This document shows positions 1 through 11,145 of a stretch of 64,000 nt of DNA, piece by piece (the stretch's first letter is position 1; every line of letters begins with the position of its first letter). The notes beneath the pieces were generated by a model. It was not told the origin of the DNA. It saw only the letters and a program-made list of their open reading frames with translations, and searched no databases. This DNA comes from Owenia fusiformis (taxonomy: Eukaryota > Annelida > Polychaeta > Sabellida > Oweniidae): positions 23,231,740-23,295,739 of the forward strand of contig CAIIXF020000010.1 of assembly GCA_903813345.2 (NCBI GenBank), written 5' to 3'. A program made the position numbers and the translations under genes.

Positions 1-600
1 TAAAGATATATGCTTTAACGACATGTGTGAATCTTTTCATAGATACCTTCCAATATTAACATGTGATTACTTGCATTTCAGTGATGAATAGATGGATTCC
101 ACGACAATAAACTGAGATACTCGACCAACAATATATTGCCCAGTAGTGATATGCCAGTAAAGCTTTATTCATGACCTACTAAAATGTACTGACTACACCA
201 TTATTCAATCCAGAATGATGTCACTAAAATGGACTAATGGGATATGATATGCATATTTTGGACATTATTGTTTAGTCAAATCACTAACATATTCAGTATT
301 CATTATTATAATTACAGGGTTTAATTATATTTTTCAATAAATACCCTAGTTATGTACAATATAATTACAATATATACATTTTTACAAGAATGAAATAAAT
401 GTATGCCATGTTTCATGAAAAAAGTGAGATAGATACTAAAAAGTAAAAAAAGGTTTGGCTATTCACACAAGCCAGCCTACTCTTTACAGTAAAACTATGC
501 ATGGCATAGGAAAGTCAAATTTTGGTACAGTGCTACTGATATACATTCAGGATAGTCCAAATACACAAAAATTGAATTTCAAATGTATAAGTCATACATG
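1..600. other. AT-rich stretch without a gene
   Basis: No splice-bounded coding frame, RNA gene or inverted repeat is visible. The short open frames here have no recognisable sequence. Confidence 0.5.
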
Positions 601-1561
601 CATAACATACTGTAACATTAATCCTCATTTAATACTGTGATAACAAAAGGTTCTTAAATATACTGCAGTAAAATTTTAAATGATTGGAACTACTTTGAAT
701 TTGAAAAATAAGCAATCAAATGACTATATTGCAACAGTATATGAAAAAATGGAAACATATGAACAAGTTCTAACTTTTGTATATTTCAGATAGTTATCTA
801 TAATGTGCAGCAAAGTTGTGGCCTTTTGTAACTTAGGGAGTTTCAGCCATGTTAATTTTTTCGAAAATAACATGGCAGAGGAGCATTAAAATATAAGATA
901 GATATGATATGATAGCTAAACTACAAAACAAACTAAAATAAACAAAAGTTATAAATGTTTCTATTTCTACATATTCTGTTTCAATATGGTCCTTTAATTG
1001 CTTATTTTTTAGATTCAAAGTAGTTCCAAACATTTAAAATTTTACTGTATGTATGCTCCTGCAACTTACAAAAATTAGACGTTCTCACCACATGAAAACA
1101 TCAGTTATGAAAAATTCTATATTCCGTAAGATTCCTTTTTTGATTTTGAAAAAGAAACACAAAAATGTTCCAATTTATCCAACACTTCATAAAAACAATC
1201 TAAAATGTTAAGTTGGATCAACAGCAGATTGCTTCAAAGTTTTGGATGCAAAATTCTGACATTAAATAATGATTGTTCAACCCTTTTACAGAAGCAGACC
1301 TAGAAAGGTTTGAATGAAATTCCTGAACTAAACAAAGTTTGCTTTTTAAGTCTATCTTCACTTTGACTTCTGAAAATTTTTTGAGGCCCATTTTCCAAAT
1401 AAGGCAGAAGTAGATCCCACTATCTAGTATCCTAGTAGTTTATGGCCAGAGATGATTGATTAAGAATAGAGGATAAACAATGATTATTGTCCAACCTACC
1501 GCAACCAACATAACATACTGTAACATTAATCCTCATTTAATAATGTGATAACAAAAAGGTT
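601..1561. repeat. 52-bp direct repeat pair flanking a palindrome
   Basis: About 52 bases starting CATAACATACTGTAACATTA at 601 recur at 1509-1561 in the same orientation with one substitution and one extra A. The two copies bracket the palindromic element at 660-1050. The right copy is joined directly to the relic TM2D3 exon. They are too far from the palindrome ends to be an ordinary target duplication. Confidence 0.6.
660..1050. mobile_element. Palindromic foldback element, copy 1
   Basis: The two halves form an imperfect inverted repeat: the left arm begins near TACTGCAGTAAAATTTTAAA and its reverse complement ends near 1050. At the centre is a short stem, GCCATGTTAATTTTTT against AAAATAACATGGC. 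The same core lies at the centre of the palindrome at 8599-8987, so the two are one family. The arms here have diverged much more than those of copy 2, suggesting an older insertion. No coding capacity is seen. Confidence 0.7.
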
Positions 1562-1602
1562 GTTGACCATCTATACTCTGATGTCCAATTGCATTTTTTC
1601 AT
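1560..1602 (-). pseudogene. Relic duplicate of TM2D3 exon 4
   Basis: Read on the minus strand this stretch encodes a C-N-W-T-S-x-Y-R-W-S-T-T string. It matches the functional TM2D3 exon at 4545-4620 at about 38 of 42 bases over the shared core. It is preceded by a CAG that could be a decayed acceptor, but the matching donor is lost and the frame runs to a stop after HY. It lies downstream of the last TM2D3 exon and past its poly(A) signal, so it is not expected in the mature protein. Confidence 0.75.
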
Positions 1603-1635
1603 CCTCATTCTAAACTGGGGTTGAAATATACAGAC

Positions 1636-1641
1636 TTTATT
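1636..1641 (-). promoter_or_regulatory. Poly(A) signal of TM2D3
   Basis: AATAAA on the minus strand, about 36 bases past the TM2D3 stop codon, the normal spacing for a short 3' UTR. Confidence 0.6.
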
Positions 1642-1676
1642 TCTGTGTCATATAGAACGTGTACCAGAGTGAAAGC

Positions 1677-1845
1677 CTAATAGATGTACAATGTTCCATC
1701 ATGTGGTCCAACATATCCCACTGCAACCAGGATAACATCAACTAATGTCCATACGCCAAGACCACCAAAACTGAATAGCTTCCCTATTCCTTCTCTCCAT
1801 TGGCCAAGATAGAAACGATCCGCTCCAAATCCTCCAAGAGTTACA
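1677..1845 (-). CDS. TM2D3: TM2D3 exon 5 (TM2 domain)
   Basis: Acceptor CATTGTTTTCAG. It encodes SVTLGGFGADRFYLG through the two membrane helices to GPHDGTLYIY and the stop. An open frame continues upstream to 1889, but that part is intron. Confidence 0.95.
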
Positions 1846-4800
1846 CTGAAAACAATGCTACATATTATTACTATCATTGTCAGGGTCATTAGTGAGCTCT
1901 TTTAAGTCTGGCTTACTTACTAATTCATTAATGTTCTCAATAATCCACAAGTATTATCTAACAATTAGATTAAGGCTCCATGATTAATTCTTATTTTCAT
2001 TGGCTGACACAGTACATGTATATACATGTACTTTAACATTGAAACTGAAATACTGAAAACACCTATATTAAAACCATGAAGTACAGGATGGGCCAAAAAA
2101 ATGTCCACATTTTTGTTTTGCTACAACGTTGTTAATATAACAGACAAATGTACAAACTATATATCATTGGAAAGACAATTCAATTTCAAACAAGATGATG
2201 TATAATGAACTCCCTGGGAATTTTTCTCAGGTGGGTGCAAATTTTTTTGTGCAAATATTTTTCACTTGCTTTGCTCGCAGTATTAAAATTCTCACCGCTC
2301 GAGGAATTTAAATCATTTGTGCCCCCCGTTTCACTAATGATATTTATTTCTTCATAATATCATCCTCCCAATATACTCACATCAAGCCACCTTTATGGCT
2401 AAAGATTCGTTCAAAATCATGCAGTTTTTCAACATTCTGACCATTTTTCAAGTGATTTTGGCTTTTGGGCCAAAGTTTTCAAAAATGAACCCCCCTTGGC
2501 CCAAGCTAAGGGACTGTCTAGTGAATCCAAATCGATTCCACAGTTGGTGAATCCAATTAATTTAAGATGAGTACAGAAAAATATTATGTCAGTGGAATAT
2601 TTAAATGCATGGATATATGCAATAAAATAGGAATAAACTTCAAAAACATTTTTTTAATTCTGCCATCGATGTTTTGATACATGAAAACTACGAACAATTT
2701 AAGTGTTGACAATCATATTTTATTTAGAGAATGGATTGAATCACTGGTAATTGCTATATAAATTATAATTCACAAATTTATCGTTATGAAAAGAATATGC
2801 AATGTCCGTGTTACAATATAAAGTTAGTTCTGAACATTTGGTGCAAATAATCAAACATTTTGCCTATACATGTATTTACAAATGATATACATGTACATAT
2901 TTAGGAAATGGTGGAAATTTATTCCATATCATGAGTCATGGCAAACCATGTTTAAAGCAAATATCAATGTATCTAACAATATAACTTTATAACTAACTAC
3001 AATGCATAAAAACAGGTTCCATGATTATTTTAAAGATAATAAATGAATTACTAACAATAAAACTTTACTCAAATACTTTTTCTTTATATGTAAAGGCCTA
3101 AAAGTGATGATTAAACAATGCAAAATTTTGCAATAAATTCAAAACATGTAGCAAAATCTTGTTTTTGACTGTTACTACCTCATTATATGGAAAATATCAT
3201 GGAGTCACCAATAGCCATTCATATTTTATGAATCATACATCATTATGTTGCAAATTGAATTGCCCCTCTAATAGTATATAGTAGTGGTGTCAATTAACTG
3301 CTTGAGCATTAACCGGTTAACCGGATGTTTTTACCGGTTAAAGTCGGTTAACCGGCCGGAAATTTGAACTGATAATTTCAAATGAAATCTTCATCTTCGA
3401 TCTTGAAAGTTGAAAAAAATTGGGAAAATGATATATCAGCGTTTATTTTTTACGTTCGTCAAGCTTTACTCTGTTCTATTCATACACTACCTGACTACAG
3501 GTACCTCTAAATTACCACACTGGTTTACCCTTGGAATCTCCACGAACGCACCATAACAACGAGAATTGCAGCTGATTAGTGTTTATTTTGATTTTAATTT
3601 TCTCACTACCATAGCGAGGCTTTGACCTTTGACATTTTGGCGACGTTGATAGACAACAATAATAACAAAACTGAAGAATTAAAAAATGCATATAATTTAT
3701 TTATGAAATAGTTTTGCAACATGAGTTGATTACACATGGCTGACACTTGAAAAACAAACAGATTAACATGCAAAGTAAGCGCGGGAAAGCAATGTGGCAG
3801 GGATTAAAGGTGCTGATTGGATGTTTGTAAGGAGTGATCGGAACTATCACATGTATGAGTAGCTCACATGAAACTGACACTTGAAAAACAAACAGATTAA
3901 CATGCAAAGTAAGCTCGGGAAAGCAATGTGTCAGGGATTAAAGTTGCTGATTGGATGTTTGTAAGGAGTTATCGGACTTATGACATGTATGAGTAGCTTA
4001 CGTGAAACTGACACTTTAAAACCAAACAGATGAGCATGCAATATTAGCGCGGGAAATAACAGAATTATACACGGTCAACTAACCACCCATAAAAACACAG
4101 ACCGGTCAAGGCATTATCGGCGGTTAACCGGTTAACCGGTTAATACTTGACACCTCTAGTATATAGTAATTCATGGATATTTCCAACATATCAGCAAAGA
4201 TAGTACAAAAAAAAATGGGGGCATTCTTTGGGCCCAACCTGTATAATCAAATCTCTGAACTATTTTTCATCACTTTTTGTATCGTGTGAATTAGACTAGA
4301 TTAGTAGATGCAAGGAGAAACAATCTTGATTCCATACTTTAAAATTCAAAGGCAAAGTCCTAACATATTTGAAATATACATAAAACTATTTAAAGATGGG
4401 GGTTTAATAATTTAAGTTTGAAATCTTAATGTTTTAGTAAATGTAATTATTAGCTTGTTTAGATTCCCAAGAGGCCATGTTATACAATTATGATGGTATC
4501 TGAAACTGTTTATCAACTACTGGCACTGAATTAATTGATGTCACCTGAGAATTAAAGTTGTTGACCATCTATACCCTGAGGTCCAGTTGCATTTTCTTCT
4601 TTTCTTAAAAGTTCTGTGACCTGCAAAAAAAGTTAGTTTATCTTTAAGTAAATGTGTTTAAGAATTATTTAAACTAAATCAATGAAAGGAAATACTTTTC
4701 ATAGATGTATCCTTGATCTTATATTCAATGACAAATAATGATGACAAGGCCATATATAGCATACATTTAAATTAAGTCGAATAAATGTAATCTTGTGTTA

Positions 4801-7800
4801 AGAAAGTTCACCATCGTTGCAGCTTACTACCGTGACACCATTGAAAGAAAAATTGTGCTAAGAATCTTCAGATGAACAACTTTCCTGGCAATGATCACTG
4901 GGTTTCCATTTATCTATAATTCATTCCAAAATTGTATATCTTTTGTTTTCTTTTTATGATGTCATAATTTCCAATTTATTTTCCTTGAGAGAGACTCATG
5001 AGACAAAACGTGTCCCTAGCAAGTGCATTCTCCAAGAAAACCAGTGGATATAGAGGAATGAATTATTGCTTGTCAAGAATGTACATTCTTATTCTCCCAA
5101 ATATATTACATTAAATTCATTTCAGAGAGCACTCTTAGTGGTTCTTGTTTTTATTGTTACAATATTTTTTCTTATTGTTTTCCAGTTTAAACTTATAGTT
5201 AAACCAAAATGATCATACTAATGACTACAAAGGATTATTCAAGATGGAATTCTGTTTGACCACACTCATTATATTTACTCATGTAAAGATTATTTTTTAT
5301 TTATTTTTTGTAAGGATTGAAGTTTTTATAGCACTAAGTGTTTCTCTAATTTTTTCAATGTTCGATATTCAAAAGGTTCTTTTTTCAACCATAAAGTGAT
5401 AATGTTTTAATTATTTTGTGAATATACCTTACGAATGTCAGATAATTCCGGAAGCTCAAAATGAAAATATTCCACTCCACTGATTTGTTTAAAACTGGCT
5501 ACCATTGTGTAAATCCTTTAACGGTGTAATCAATTCACGTAAACATATAATTTTGTAATGAAATATTTTCGTTCAAAAATAGTGAGGTGTAATTTAATTT
5601 GGAAGTCTCTCTGTGAATGTTTTCTCGCATTTCCAGACCTGGCAATATGCTCATCACGTTCCCAGCAGATTGGAGGAATAAATAGACAGCTATCCACCAC
5701 TTTTTTCCAGAAACTATTTTTAAAAAAATGTTCCGAGAAATCAACGTATAAGCCTACTTTTTAAATGTAGTGTATTTTCGCAAGGGAACAAGTTAGCGGT
5801 AGATCTATTGGACTAAAAATTTTGAAAATGAATCCATCGTTTAAAACAGAAAATGTTGCATGTAGCAACACACTGAGCAACAGAAAAATAATGTTTTGGT
5901 TAATAATAAATGATGACCAGGGATATTCTTTATTTATTTGGGTACCCAATGGCGGATTCAGGGGAGCACCTTTTGTTAGAACGTAATGATTTCATATGCA
6001 AGATATTGTGCTCTGAAATTGCTGAGAATGCACCGAACGATGTTCAATTTTCGAAATTTTCTGTGGGGAGAACCCCCCATATCCCCCTATTCTGGTCCTC
6101 ATGGTACGTTTAGTTGCGCTTACTTGTCATGGTTCACTTCCCTCATAGCCATTATCAATCCCCCCTCCCCCTAACACAAAATCCTGGATCAGCGGCTGAT
6201 ATCAACGGAACTACCAATATCAATCTGATAAATCGTAAAAACACCGATTTAATGTTATCAGAAAAGAACTATTTATAGTCCTTGAAAAATATGATCCGAC
6301 GCCCCTGTTACTATGTCACATAAGCTAATGCCTTCTCCTGATACTCATGATTAATAAGCTGATTCTTTTTGATTTAAAGGCACACTGTACTTGATTTAGA
6401 GGAAAAAGGAATACAAAATAATCATTGAAACATGTTACTCACACACTTTCTCAAATATGACACAAAGTTTGATTTGCTTTAATATTGAACCCAGAAAAAT
6501 AACTCACATAGAAAAAATTATTTGAAGTTCGGAGATCATTAGACATGCATGCACATGTTAAACAAAGTGCATGTTTTAAATTACTATTGCTTTAAAAGAT
6601 GGCGACACTTCTATAAAAATGAATGTATCATGTAATACAAACAACTTTGCCATCTTTCAATGACATTGATAAAAACTTGATATATAAAGCTTGACAGATC
6701 AAAAATATTTTTTGATAATTTATTGTAAGCTTTGATGTGATCCATTTGAGCTGTTGTTGGTGTCAAATGAAAAATAAAGTTCTTATCAATAATAAGACAT
6801 ACTATGGATTTAAATGTAAGTCTTTATTTTGCCCAAAAATTTGGAAAATTCCTAAAGTGGACCTTTAACTGGTCCTTTAATTTTAGGCTTGAAAAGATTT
6901 TCTGCAGTTGTTATCCCACAGCCTGTGTATTCTAAGGGATCATGCAGGCTGTGGATCCATAATTCCAAAATTGTGTATTACCTAAACATAAAATGTGTTG
7001 TTTGACTGTGCAGTTAGATATATAGACACCCCTAGGGTTGCTGGTGCGTGTTGTATTGACAACTTTACAGTTGGTAGTGTCTGTACAAGTATGTTCCCAT
7101 GGTTCTGTCTGGTAGCAGAATCTGCATATGGGTCTCTTCTCAAATTGCTCTGGTCCCTAAAAGGAAAAAGAAAATAATGTTTATGACAGAAATAGTGCCA
7201 TAAAACAATTATTCGTTTTACTTTGGAGTCACTTTGATCTACACAACATACACAAATTAGATTACATGTACATGTATAAGGTATAATTAGCTGCCCACAC
7301 TACCTCAAAACCAACATTTGCCAGTGGGGATACAATCATTACAATGTATGTGAGGAAAATATCGGTAGAACTCTCCTTTGTACCATTGAGATGCATGTTA
7401 AAATAACAAAGTACATATTAGATTTTCTCAAATCGCAGCTCATCGATTTTCAAAGAATTTTAGAGAAATACAGCAAAACATCTGACCTTCATCAAAAGAA
7501 AATCAAAAGTTCTGCTCTCTTACATAGTTGGAGTGCCAAAACGTCATCATATTTATGTACATTGACCAATTCACCACTACCAAACACATCCATCTGCAGA
7601 AAATTATCCCAAATATTTTACCGTTCACTGTTATGATCACATGTTTCCCAGTTACTCTTGGCATTATATGTCTGCATATTAGACTATTTTATCCAAAGAT
7701 GGTGCTGTAGTATACCACTGAATGAAGTCCCCAAACAGGTTTTAAATAGAACTACTTTCCTCATACCATGAAATAAACAAACTGAGTAAGGATATTACAC

Positions 7801-9673
7801 TCATATCAAACTATTAAAGAGAATGTGGGTAGGAGTACTTTACTTACAGTGCAGTTCAAGCCAGGCTTAGCAGTACAGGTGACAGCAACCTCATCTCCAT
7901 ATATACAATTTATGGTGTAACCTGGACATTCTATGCAATCAGGACCAAGTAAGTTGCACTGTACGTTACTAGGGCACTTTGTAATATGACTCCAGTCTGT
8001 CCTGTTAGGTCCCTTAGTTGTTGTTGTTATTGTCTCTGTGGTGGAACTTAAGGTTGATTCTATAGTTTGATTGATAGCACTTGTTAGTGTAGATGTTTCA
8101 TCTGTGGTGGTAATATCGGCTGAAAATTAAGGTATGTTTATGCTCAGCACAATATGGTTTCGAAAATAAGTTACAGTATATCATCATAATAATAATATTT
8201 TGCAAGAGTAATGATGAAGTGTTCAGTGGTACAAATTTACAAATAGATAGTGTACATATAAGGACCTAGCTTCATTTCCATTTGACAATATGCTGTGTTA
8301 CTTTTTATAGTGTACTTTACTACTTATTGAATTGTTATAATGCTTATTTTTGGGATGTTAAGTTTCCTAAAATTGATAATTGTGTGCAGGGAATTTCCTG
8401 TTTTTGCCCACAGGAGGGACATAATGATCAATAGAGTGAATTCTCAGGAAATTCAGTCAATTGGATATAGTCTATATTTACAAGGCCATAGCCAGCAATT
8501 GTCATGGGGGTACAATTTTTAAGGTTTGCATCGCTGGGAAGAAAGCCCAAATAAGGGGTACGGGGTTCACCTCCGGAAATTTGTAGATAACATTGTATAG
8601 TCCATTTCACTGCTTCATTTCGTCAGTAGAACGGCAAAAATAAGAAATTGGGAGACCATTGTGCAATAATATATGGAAAAGTATATTCATAATGTACATG
8701 AATGACATTTGTATATTTCAAATTTTTTAGTTTTTTGTGCAATAAGCCTGTGCCGTCTTGTAATTTGAAGAATTTCAGCCATGTTAATCTTATTGAAAAT
8801 AACATGGCAGAGAAACATCCAAATATAAGAGGCCACACACTTTATAAGCCAAACTAGAAGCAATCCAAGATATACAAATGTCATTCATGTAGATTATGAA
8901 TATACTTTTCCATATATTATTGCACAATGGTCTCCAAATTTCTTATTTTTGCCGTTCTACTGACGAAATGAAGCAGTGAAATGGACTCTAATACTGTATG
9001 GTGCATTCTAAGCATTTCAAACTATAATCCTCACCTCGGCAAATCATGCCCGGGAAATCATGACTCATTTACTTATGGACAAACTCCAAACTACAGTTGG
9101 GGACATAAATAAATGACAGGTGGATTTGCTTAAGTGAGGATTTCCCATGTTAAAAATAAGAGAATTTACAAGAGGCCATACATCAGTGGATGAGATTATA
9201 CAAAATGTAAAATATACAAATTTTAAGGGATATATATCTAGACAATATTTGAAATTATGGGCTTTCAGAACACCATAATTAGGAAATGGTGATCGAAAAT
9301 CGACCTGTCATTTATTTTTGTCCCAAACTGTACATAGTCTTGGAATCAGATAAATGTACAACAATGTCCATTGATAAATTTATATCATTCTGCACTGTAG
9401 AAAATACAAAAGTCGATATGCAACCGTCCCTCAAAAATTCACAACTGGTTTTAGCTGAGTTTATTTTCGTTTCAGTATTTCCTGACAACAAATTAACAAA
9501 ATTAGCCAGGTTTTAACAAAAAATTGTACAATTAATCGAAATACTACAACTACAAATACACACAATAGTCAAAAAAATATTTTTGTTTATGTATACAAAC
9601 CATCTGTTGATGACCAAAATGCAAGTAAGAGTAGTAAACACGAATAATATAGCTCCGATTTATTCTTCCGCAT
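1677..9673 (-). CDS. TM2D3: TM2 domain-containing protein 3 (Almondex orthologue), 5 exons
   Basis: Exons on the minus strand: 9601-9673, 7848-8119, 6982-7156, 4545-4620 and 1677-1845. They total 765 nt in phase, or 254 residues plus stop (human TM2D3 is about 247). Every junction has GT-AG borders. Residues 1-24 are a signal peptide with a Leu-rich core; about 27-62 are Thr/Ser-rich; about 65-180 hold the conserved Cys-rich ectodomain; about 190-254 form the TM2 domain with two membrane helices, the DRF motif at 208-210 and the family's GP-x-DG-x-LYI tail. The string GGFGADRFYLGQWREG is diagnostic of TM2D3 rather than TM2D1/2. An in-frame TAG 24 bases upstream supports the start. In Drosophila the orthologue acts in Notch signalling near gamma-secretase. 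Introns are filled with transposons. Confidence 0.93.
3282..4158. mobile_element. Non-autonomous hAT-like element
   Basis: TIR TAGTGGTGTCAA against TTGACACCTCTA, flanked by an exact 8-bp duplication GTATATAG (3274-3281 and 4159-4166), the hAT signature. Both subterminal regions carry repeated AACCGGTTAACCGG. There is no open reading frame of note. It is nested inside the mariner-type MITE. Confidence 0.88.
3740..4055. repeat. 134-bp tandem repeat inside the hAT-like element
   Basis: Units starting CTGACACTTGAAAAACAAAC begin at 3740, 3874 and 4008, the last partial. Units one and two are about 90% alike. Confidence 0.85.
4545..4620 (-). CDS. TM2D3: TM2D3 exon 4 (juxtamembrane)
   Basis: A 76-nt exon with acceptor TTTTTTGCAG and donor GTGACA. 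It encodes HRTFKKRRKCNWTSGYRWST and then TLIL, equivalent to the human NRTF...CNWTGGYKWSTAL block. A decayed duplicate lies at 1560-1602. Confidence 0.92.
4621..6981 (-). other. TM2D3 intron 3, with a small MITE-like insertion
   Basis: No coding frame of note. At about 5948-6200 a stretch begins GGCGGATTCAGGGG and ends near CCTGGATCAGCGGC with C-runs before it. This resembles the inverted ends of a short MITE. Confidence 0.45.
6982..7156 (-). CDS. TM2D3: TM2D3 exon 3 (second Cys cluster)
   Basis: Acceptor CTTTTTCCTTTTAG and donor GTAATA. It encodes ICRFCYQTEPWEHTC and CTVKQHILCLG, matching the CRFCWQ and CTVRDHVHCLG blocks of human TM2D3. It ends one base into a codon. Confidence 0.92.
7157..7847 (-). 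other. TM2D3 intron 2
   Basis: Splice sites at both ends. I see no repeat or gene inside. Confidence 0.7.
7848..8119 (-). CDS. TM2D3: TM2D3 exon 2 (Thr/Ser-rich linker, first Cys cluster)
   Basis: Acceptor TTTTCAG and donor GTAAGTA. It encodes a Thr/Ser-rich stretch, then CPSNVQCNLLGPDC and further Cys residues ending in GLNCT, aligning with the ectodomain of vertebrate TM2D3. Confidence 0.9.
8599..8987. mobile_element. Palindromic foldback element, copy 2
   Basis: Left arm 8599-8720 (AGTCCATTTCACTGCTTCAT...) and right arm 8870-8987 are nearly perfect reverse complements, about 115 bases each. Between them is a 150-base spacer centred on GCCATGTTAATC...AATAACATGGC. The core matches copy 1 at 660-1050. 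The near-identity of the arms suggests recent insertion or gene conversion. It sits in TM2D3 intron 1. Confidence 0.85.
9601..9673 (-). CDS. TM2D3: TM2D3 exon 1 (signal peptide)
   Basis: Encodes MRKNKSELYYSCLLLLLAFW followed by SSTD, a short basic start and a hydrophobic core typical of a secretory signal. The donor is GTTTGT. The exon ends one base into a codon, which fits the two-base start of exon 2. An in-frame TAG lies just upstream. Confidence 0.8.
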
Positions 9674-10059
9674 TTTGATGAATCGGAAACATTTCTACGG
9701 AGTGAATTTCTATTTCAGCCAATCAAAATTTTTCGATTCATTCAGTCCTAACAGGAAGTTGGACAAAATAAAAACATCCATACATTTTGTAAGTAATTTC
9801 ACTTTTTATCCCACCCATACTTGATTCTGCATATTGTGATCCTGTTATTTTGAGAGCTATTGATATATTGTTGTTGTTGTGTTGCATAAGCCGCTGTTTC
9901 CTCGGCAGTTCGTCTCGTGTACTGTAGATTCTCTTTGTGCTCTCTCATGTGCTTCAATTTACACTTGTTGCGCAGATTTTGTATTCCATTATTTTATATA
10001 TATTGTATGTCTTGATTGACTCTCTCATAAAAGAAGAAATTATAATATTAAATCACTGT
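9674..10059. other. 5' flank of TM2D3
   Basis: Likely 5' UTR and promoter region. A CCAAT pentamer at 9719-9723 is the only core element I can point to. There is no clear TATA box. Confidence 0.35.
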
Positions 10060-11145
10060 ATTCAGTCACTTTCTGTTTATACAGCCATTATCTATTTATT
10101 TATTTATACAGTCACTTTCTGTTTACACAGTCACTATCTGTATCGTGTTTTTGGTTTGTTATATTCTTTTGGTTGTTTTTAAGTATGCCATTAACAAATG
10201 TCTCATACTTTGATTTTGGGTCCTGTTTAGTGATTGATTAAATCCTGAGAGCAATTTTAGGTCAATAGATGGGTTTGGGCTCTCTACCCCTAAAAGTATA
10301 GTCTCTGCCTTGTGGAGCATAAGTTCACGATCTTCCTGATATAATTCACAATCAAAGATATAATGTTGGACTGTCTCTGCCCGATTACAGTGCTCACATA
10401 GATTGGAAATGTCAGTTTGAACTTTTGCTAGATGGTGATTCAGCTTTGAGTGACCTGTTATGAGTTGGTTTATTTTGCAGAATTCTGTTCTATTGCTCTC
10501 ACAGAGATTATTTTGTACATCTACAGTCTCTATAATCTCTTGGATGAATTTAACTTTTGTAGAATTGTCATAAAGATTCTGCCATTTTTTCAAGGCAGTC
10601 TTTTTAATGGTTCTGTAGACCTCCTCTTTGCTTTGTTTCATAGAGGTTATTGGCAGGGTCGCTGCTTCCGCCACTGCTTCCTTGGCATATGTGTCGGCTA
10701 ATTCATTGCCTTGAATTCCGAGATGACTTGGCACCCAGTAGTAGGTTAATACATTACAGCTTGCACTCAGGCAGTGGACCAAATACCTAGAATTTTCTAT
10801 GCATTGAATTTCAGACCTGGGTTTGCTACTTCTGAAAGTACTTAAAAGTGCAGGTTGGCAATCGCCAAAGATGTGAATTTCAGAATTGTTAATAGGTAAA
10901 GTGTGCAGGAAATCAAGTGCAAGGTGTAAAGCATGAACCTCCCCACTAAAGTTATTGCTTTTCGCACTGACTGCTTTTTTCAAGCAAACAGGATCAGACT
11001 TTGTTCCGGCTAGAAAAATGATCGCGCTAGACCCTGTTGGTCCTGGATTAGTCAAAGTTGAACTGTCAGTGAAGACAATCACAGATTTATTGTTCAATGT
11101 TTTTATCTTTTCTTCAATATAGAAAACAATCCTCAGCTATGAAAA
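10060..11145 (-). mobile_element. 5'-truncated RNase H-bearing LINE
   Basis: Only the 3' part of a non-LTR retrotransposon is present: an RNase H domain, a C-terminal zinc-finger-like tail and a 3' tail made of short repeats (10060-10140, units like GTCACTTTCTGTTTA). Similarity to a LINE frame runs up to about 11140, where the insertion stops. A 3' RNase H domain points to the I/Jockey group of clades. Confidence 0.75.
10159..11097 (-). CDS. LINE RNase H / C-terminal domain, N-terminally truncated
   Basis: An open frame of about 312 residues. RNase H fold residues are all visible: D11 in VFTDSS, E53 in SGEVHAL, D79 in IFGDCQPAL and D135 in GNELADTYAKEA, plus WVPSHLGIQGN. Around residue 230 a CEHCNRAETVQHYIFDC motif forms the usual C-C-H-C knuckle. 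The endonuclease and reverse transcriptase are absent, so the copy cannot mobilise itself. The first listed codon is TTG; the frame continues a little upstream, so no true start is present. Confidence 0.8.
   Translation of the reverse strand: MNNKSVIVFTDSSTLTNPGPTGSSAIIFLAGTKSDPVCLKKAVSAKSNNFSGEVHALHLALDFLHTLPINNSEIHIFGDCQPALLSTFRSSKPRSEIQCIENSRYLVHCLSASCNVLTYYWVPSHLGIQGNELADTYAKEAVAEAATLPITSMKQSKEEVYRTIKKTALKKWQNLYDNSTKVKFIQEIIETVDVQNNLCESNRTEFCKINQLITGHSKLNHHLAKVQTDISNLCEHCNRAETVQHYIFDCELYQEDRELMLHKAETILLGVESPNPSIDLKLLSGFNQSLNRTQNQSMRHLLMAYLKTTKRI

Larger units (their letters stand above)
2084..4241. mobile_element. Mariner-type MITE in TM2D3 intron 4
   Basis: Ends read CAGGATGGGCC and GGCCCAACCTG with TA on both sides (2082-2083, 4242-4243), as Tc1/mariner elements require. 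Inverted similarity continues inward past 2200 and back to about 3220, so the TIRs are roughly 100-150 bases. There is no transposase. A hAT-like element at 3282-4158 is inserted in its right part. Confidence 0.7.

Noticed and set aside
1846-1889. Upstream part of the open frame of TM2D3 exon 5 (MTLTMIVIICSIVF)
   Set aside because: The hydrophobic look is misleading. A consensus acceptor at 1846-1850 restores the family alignment and phase, so this is intron.
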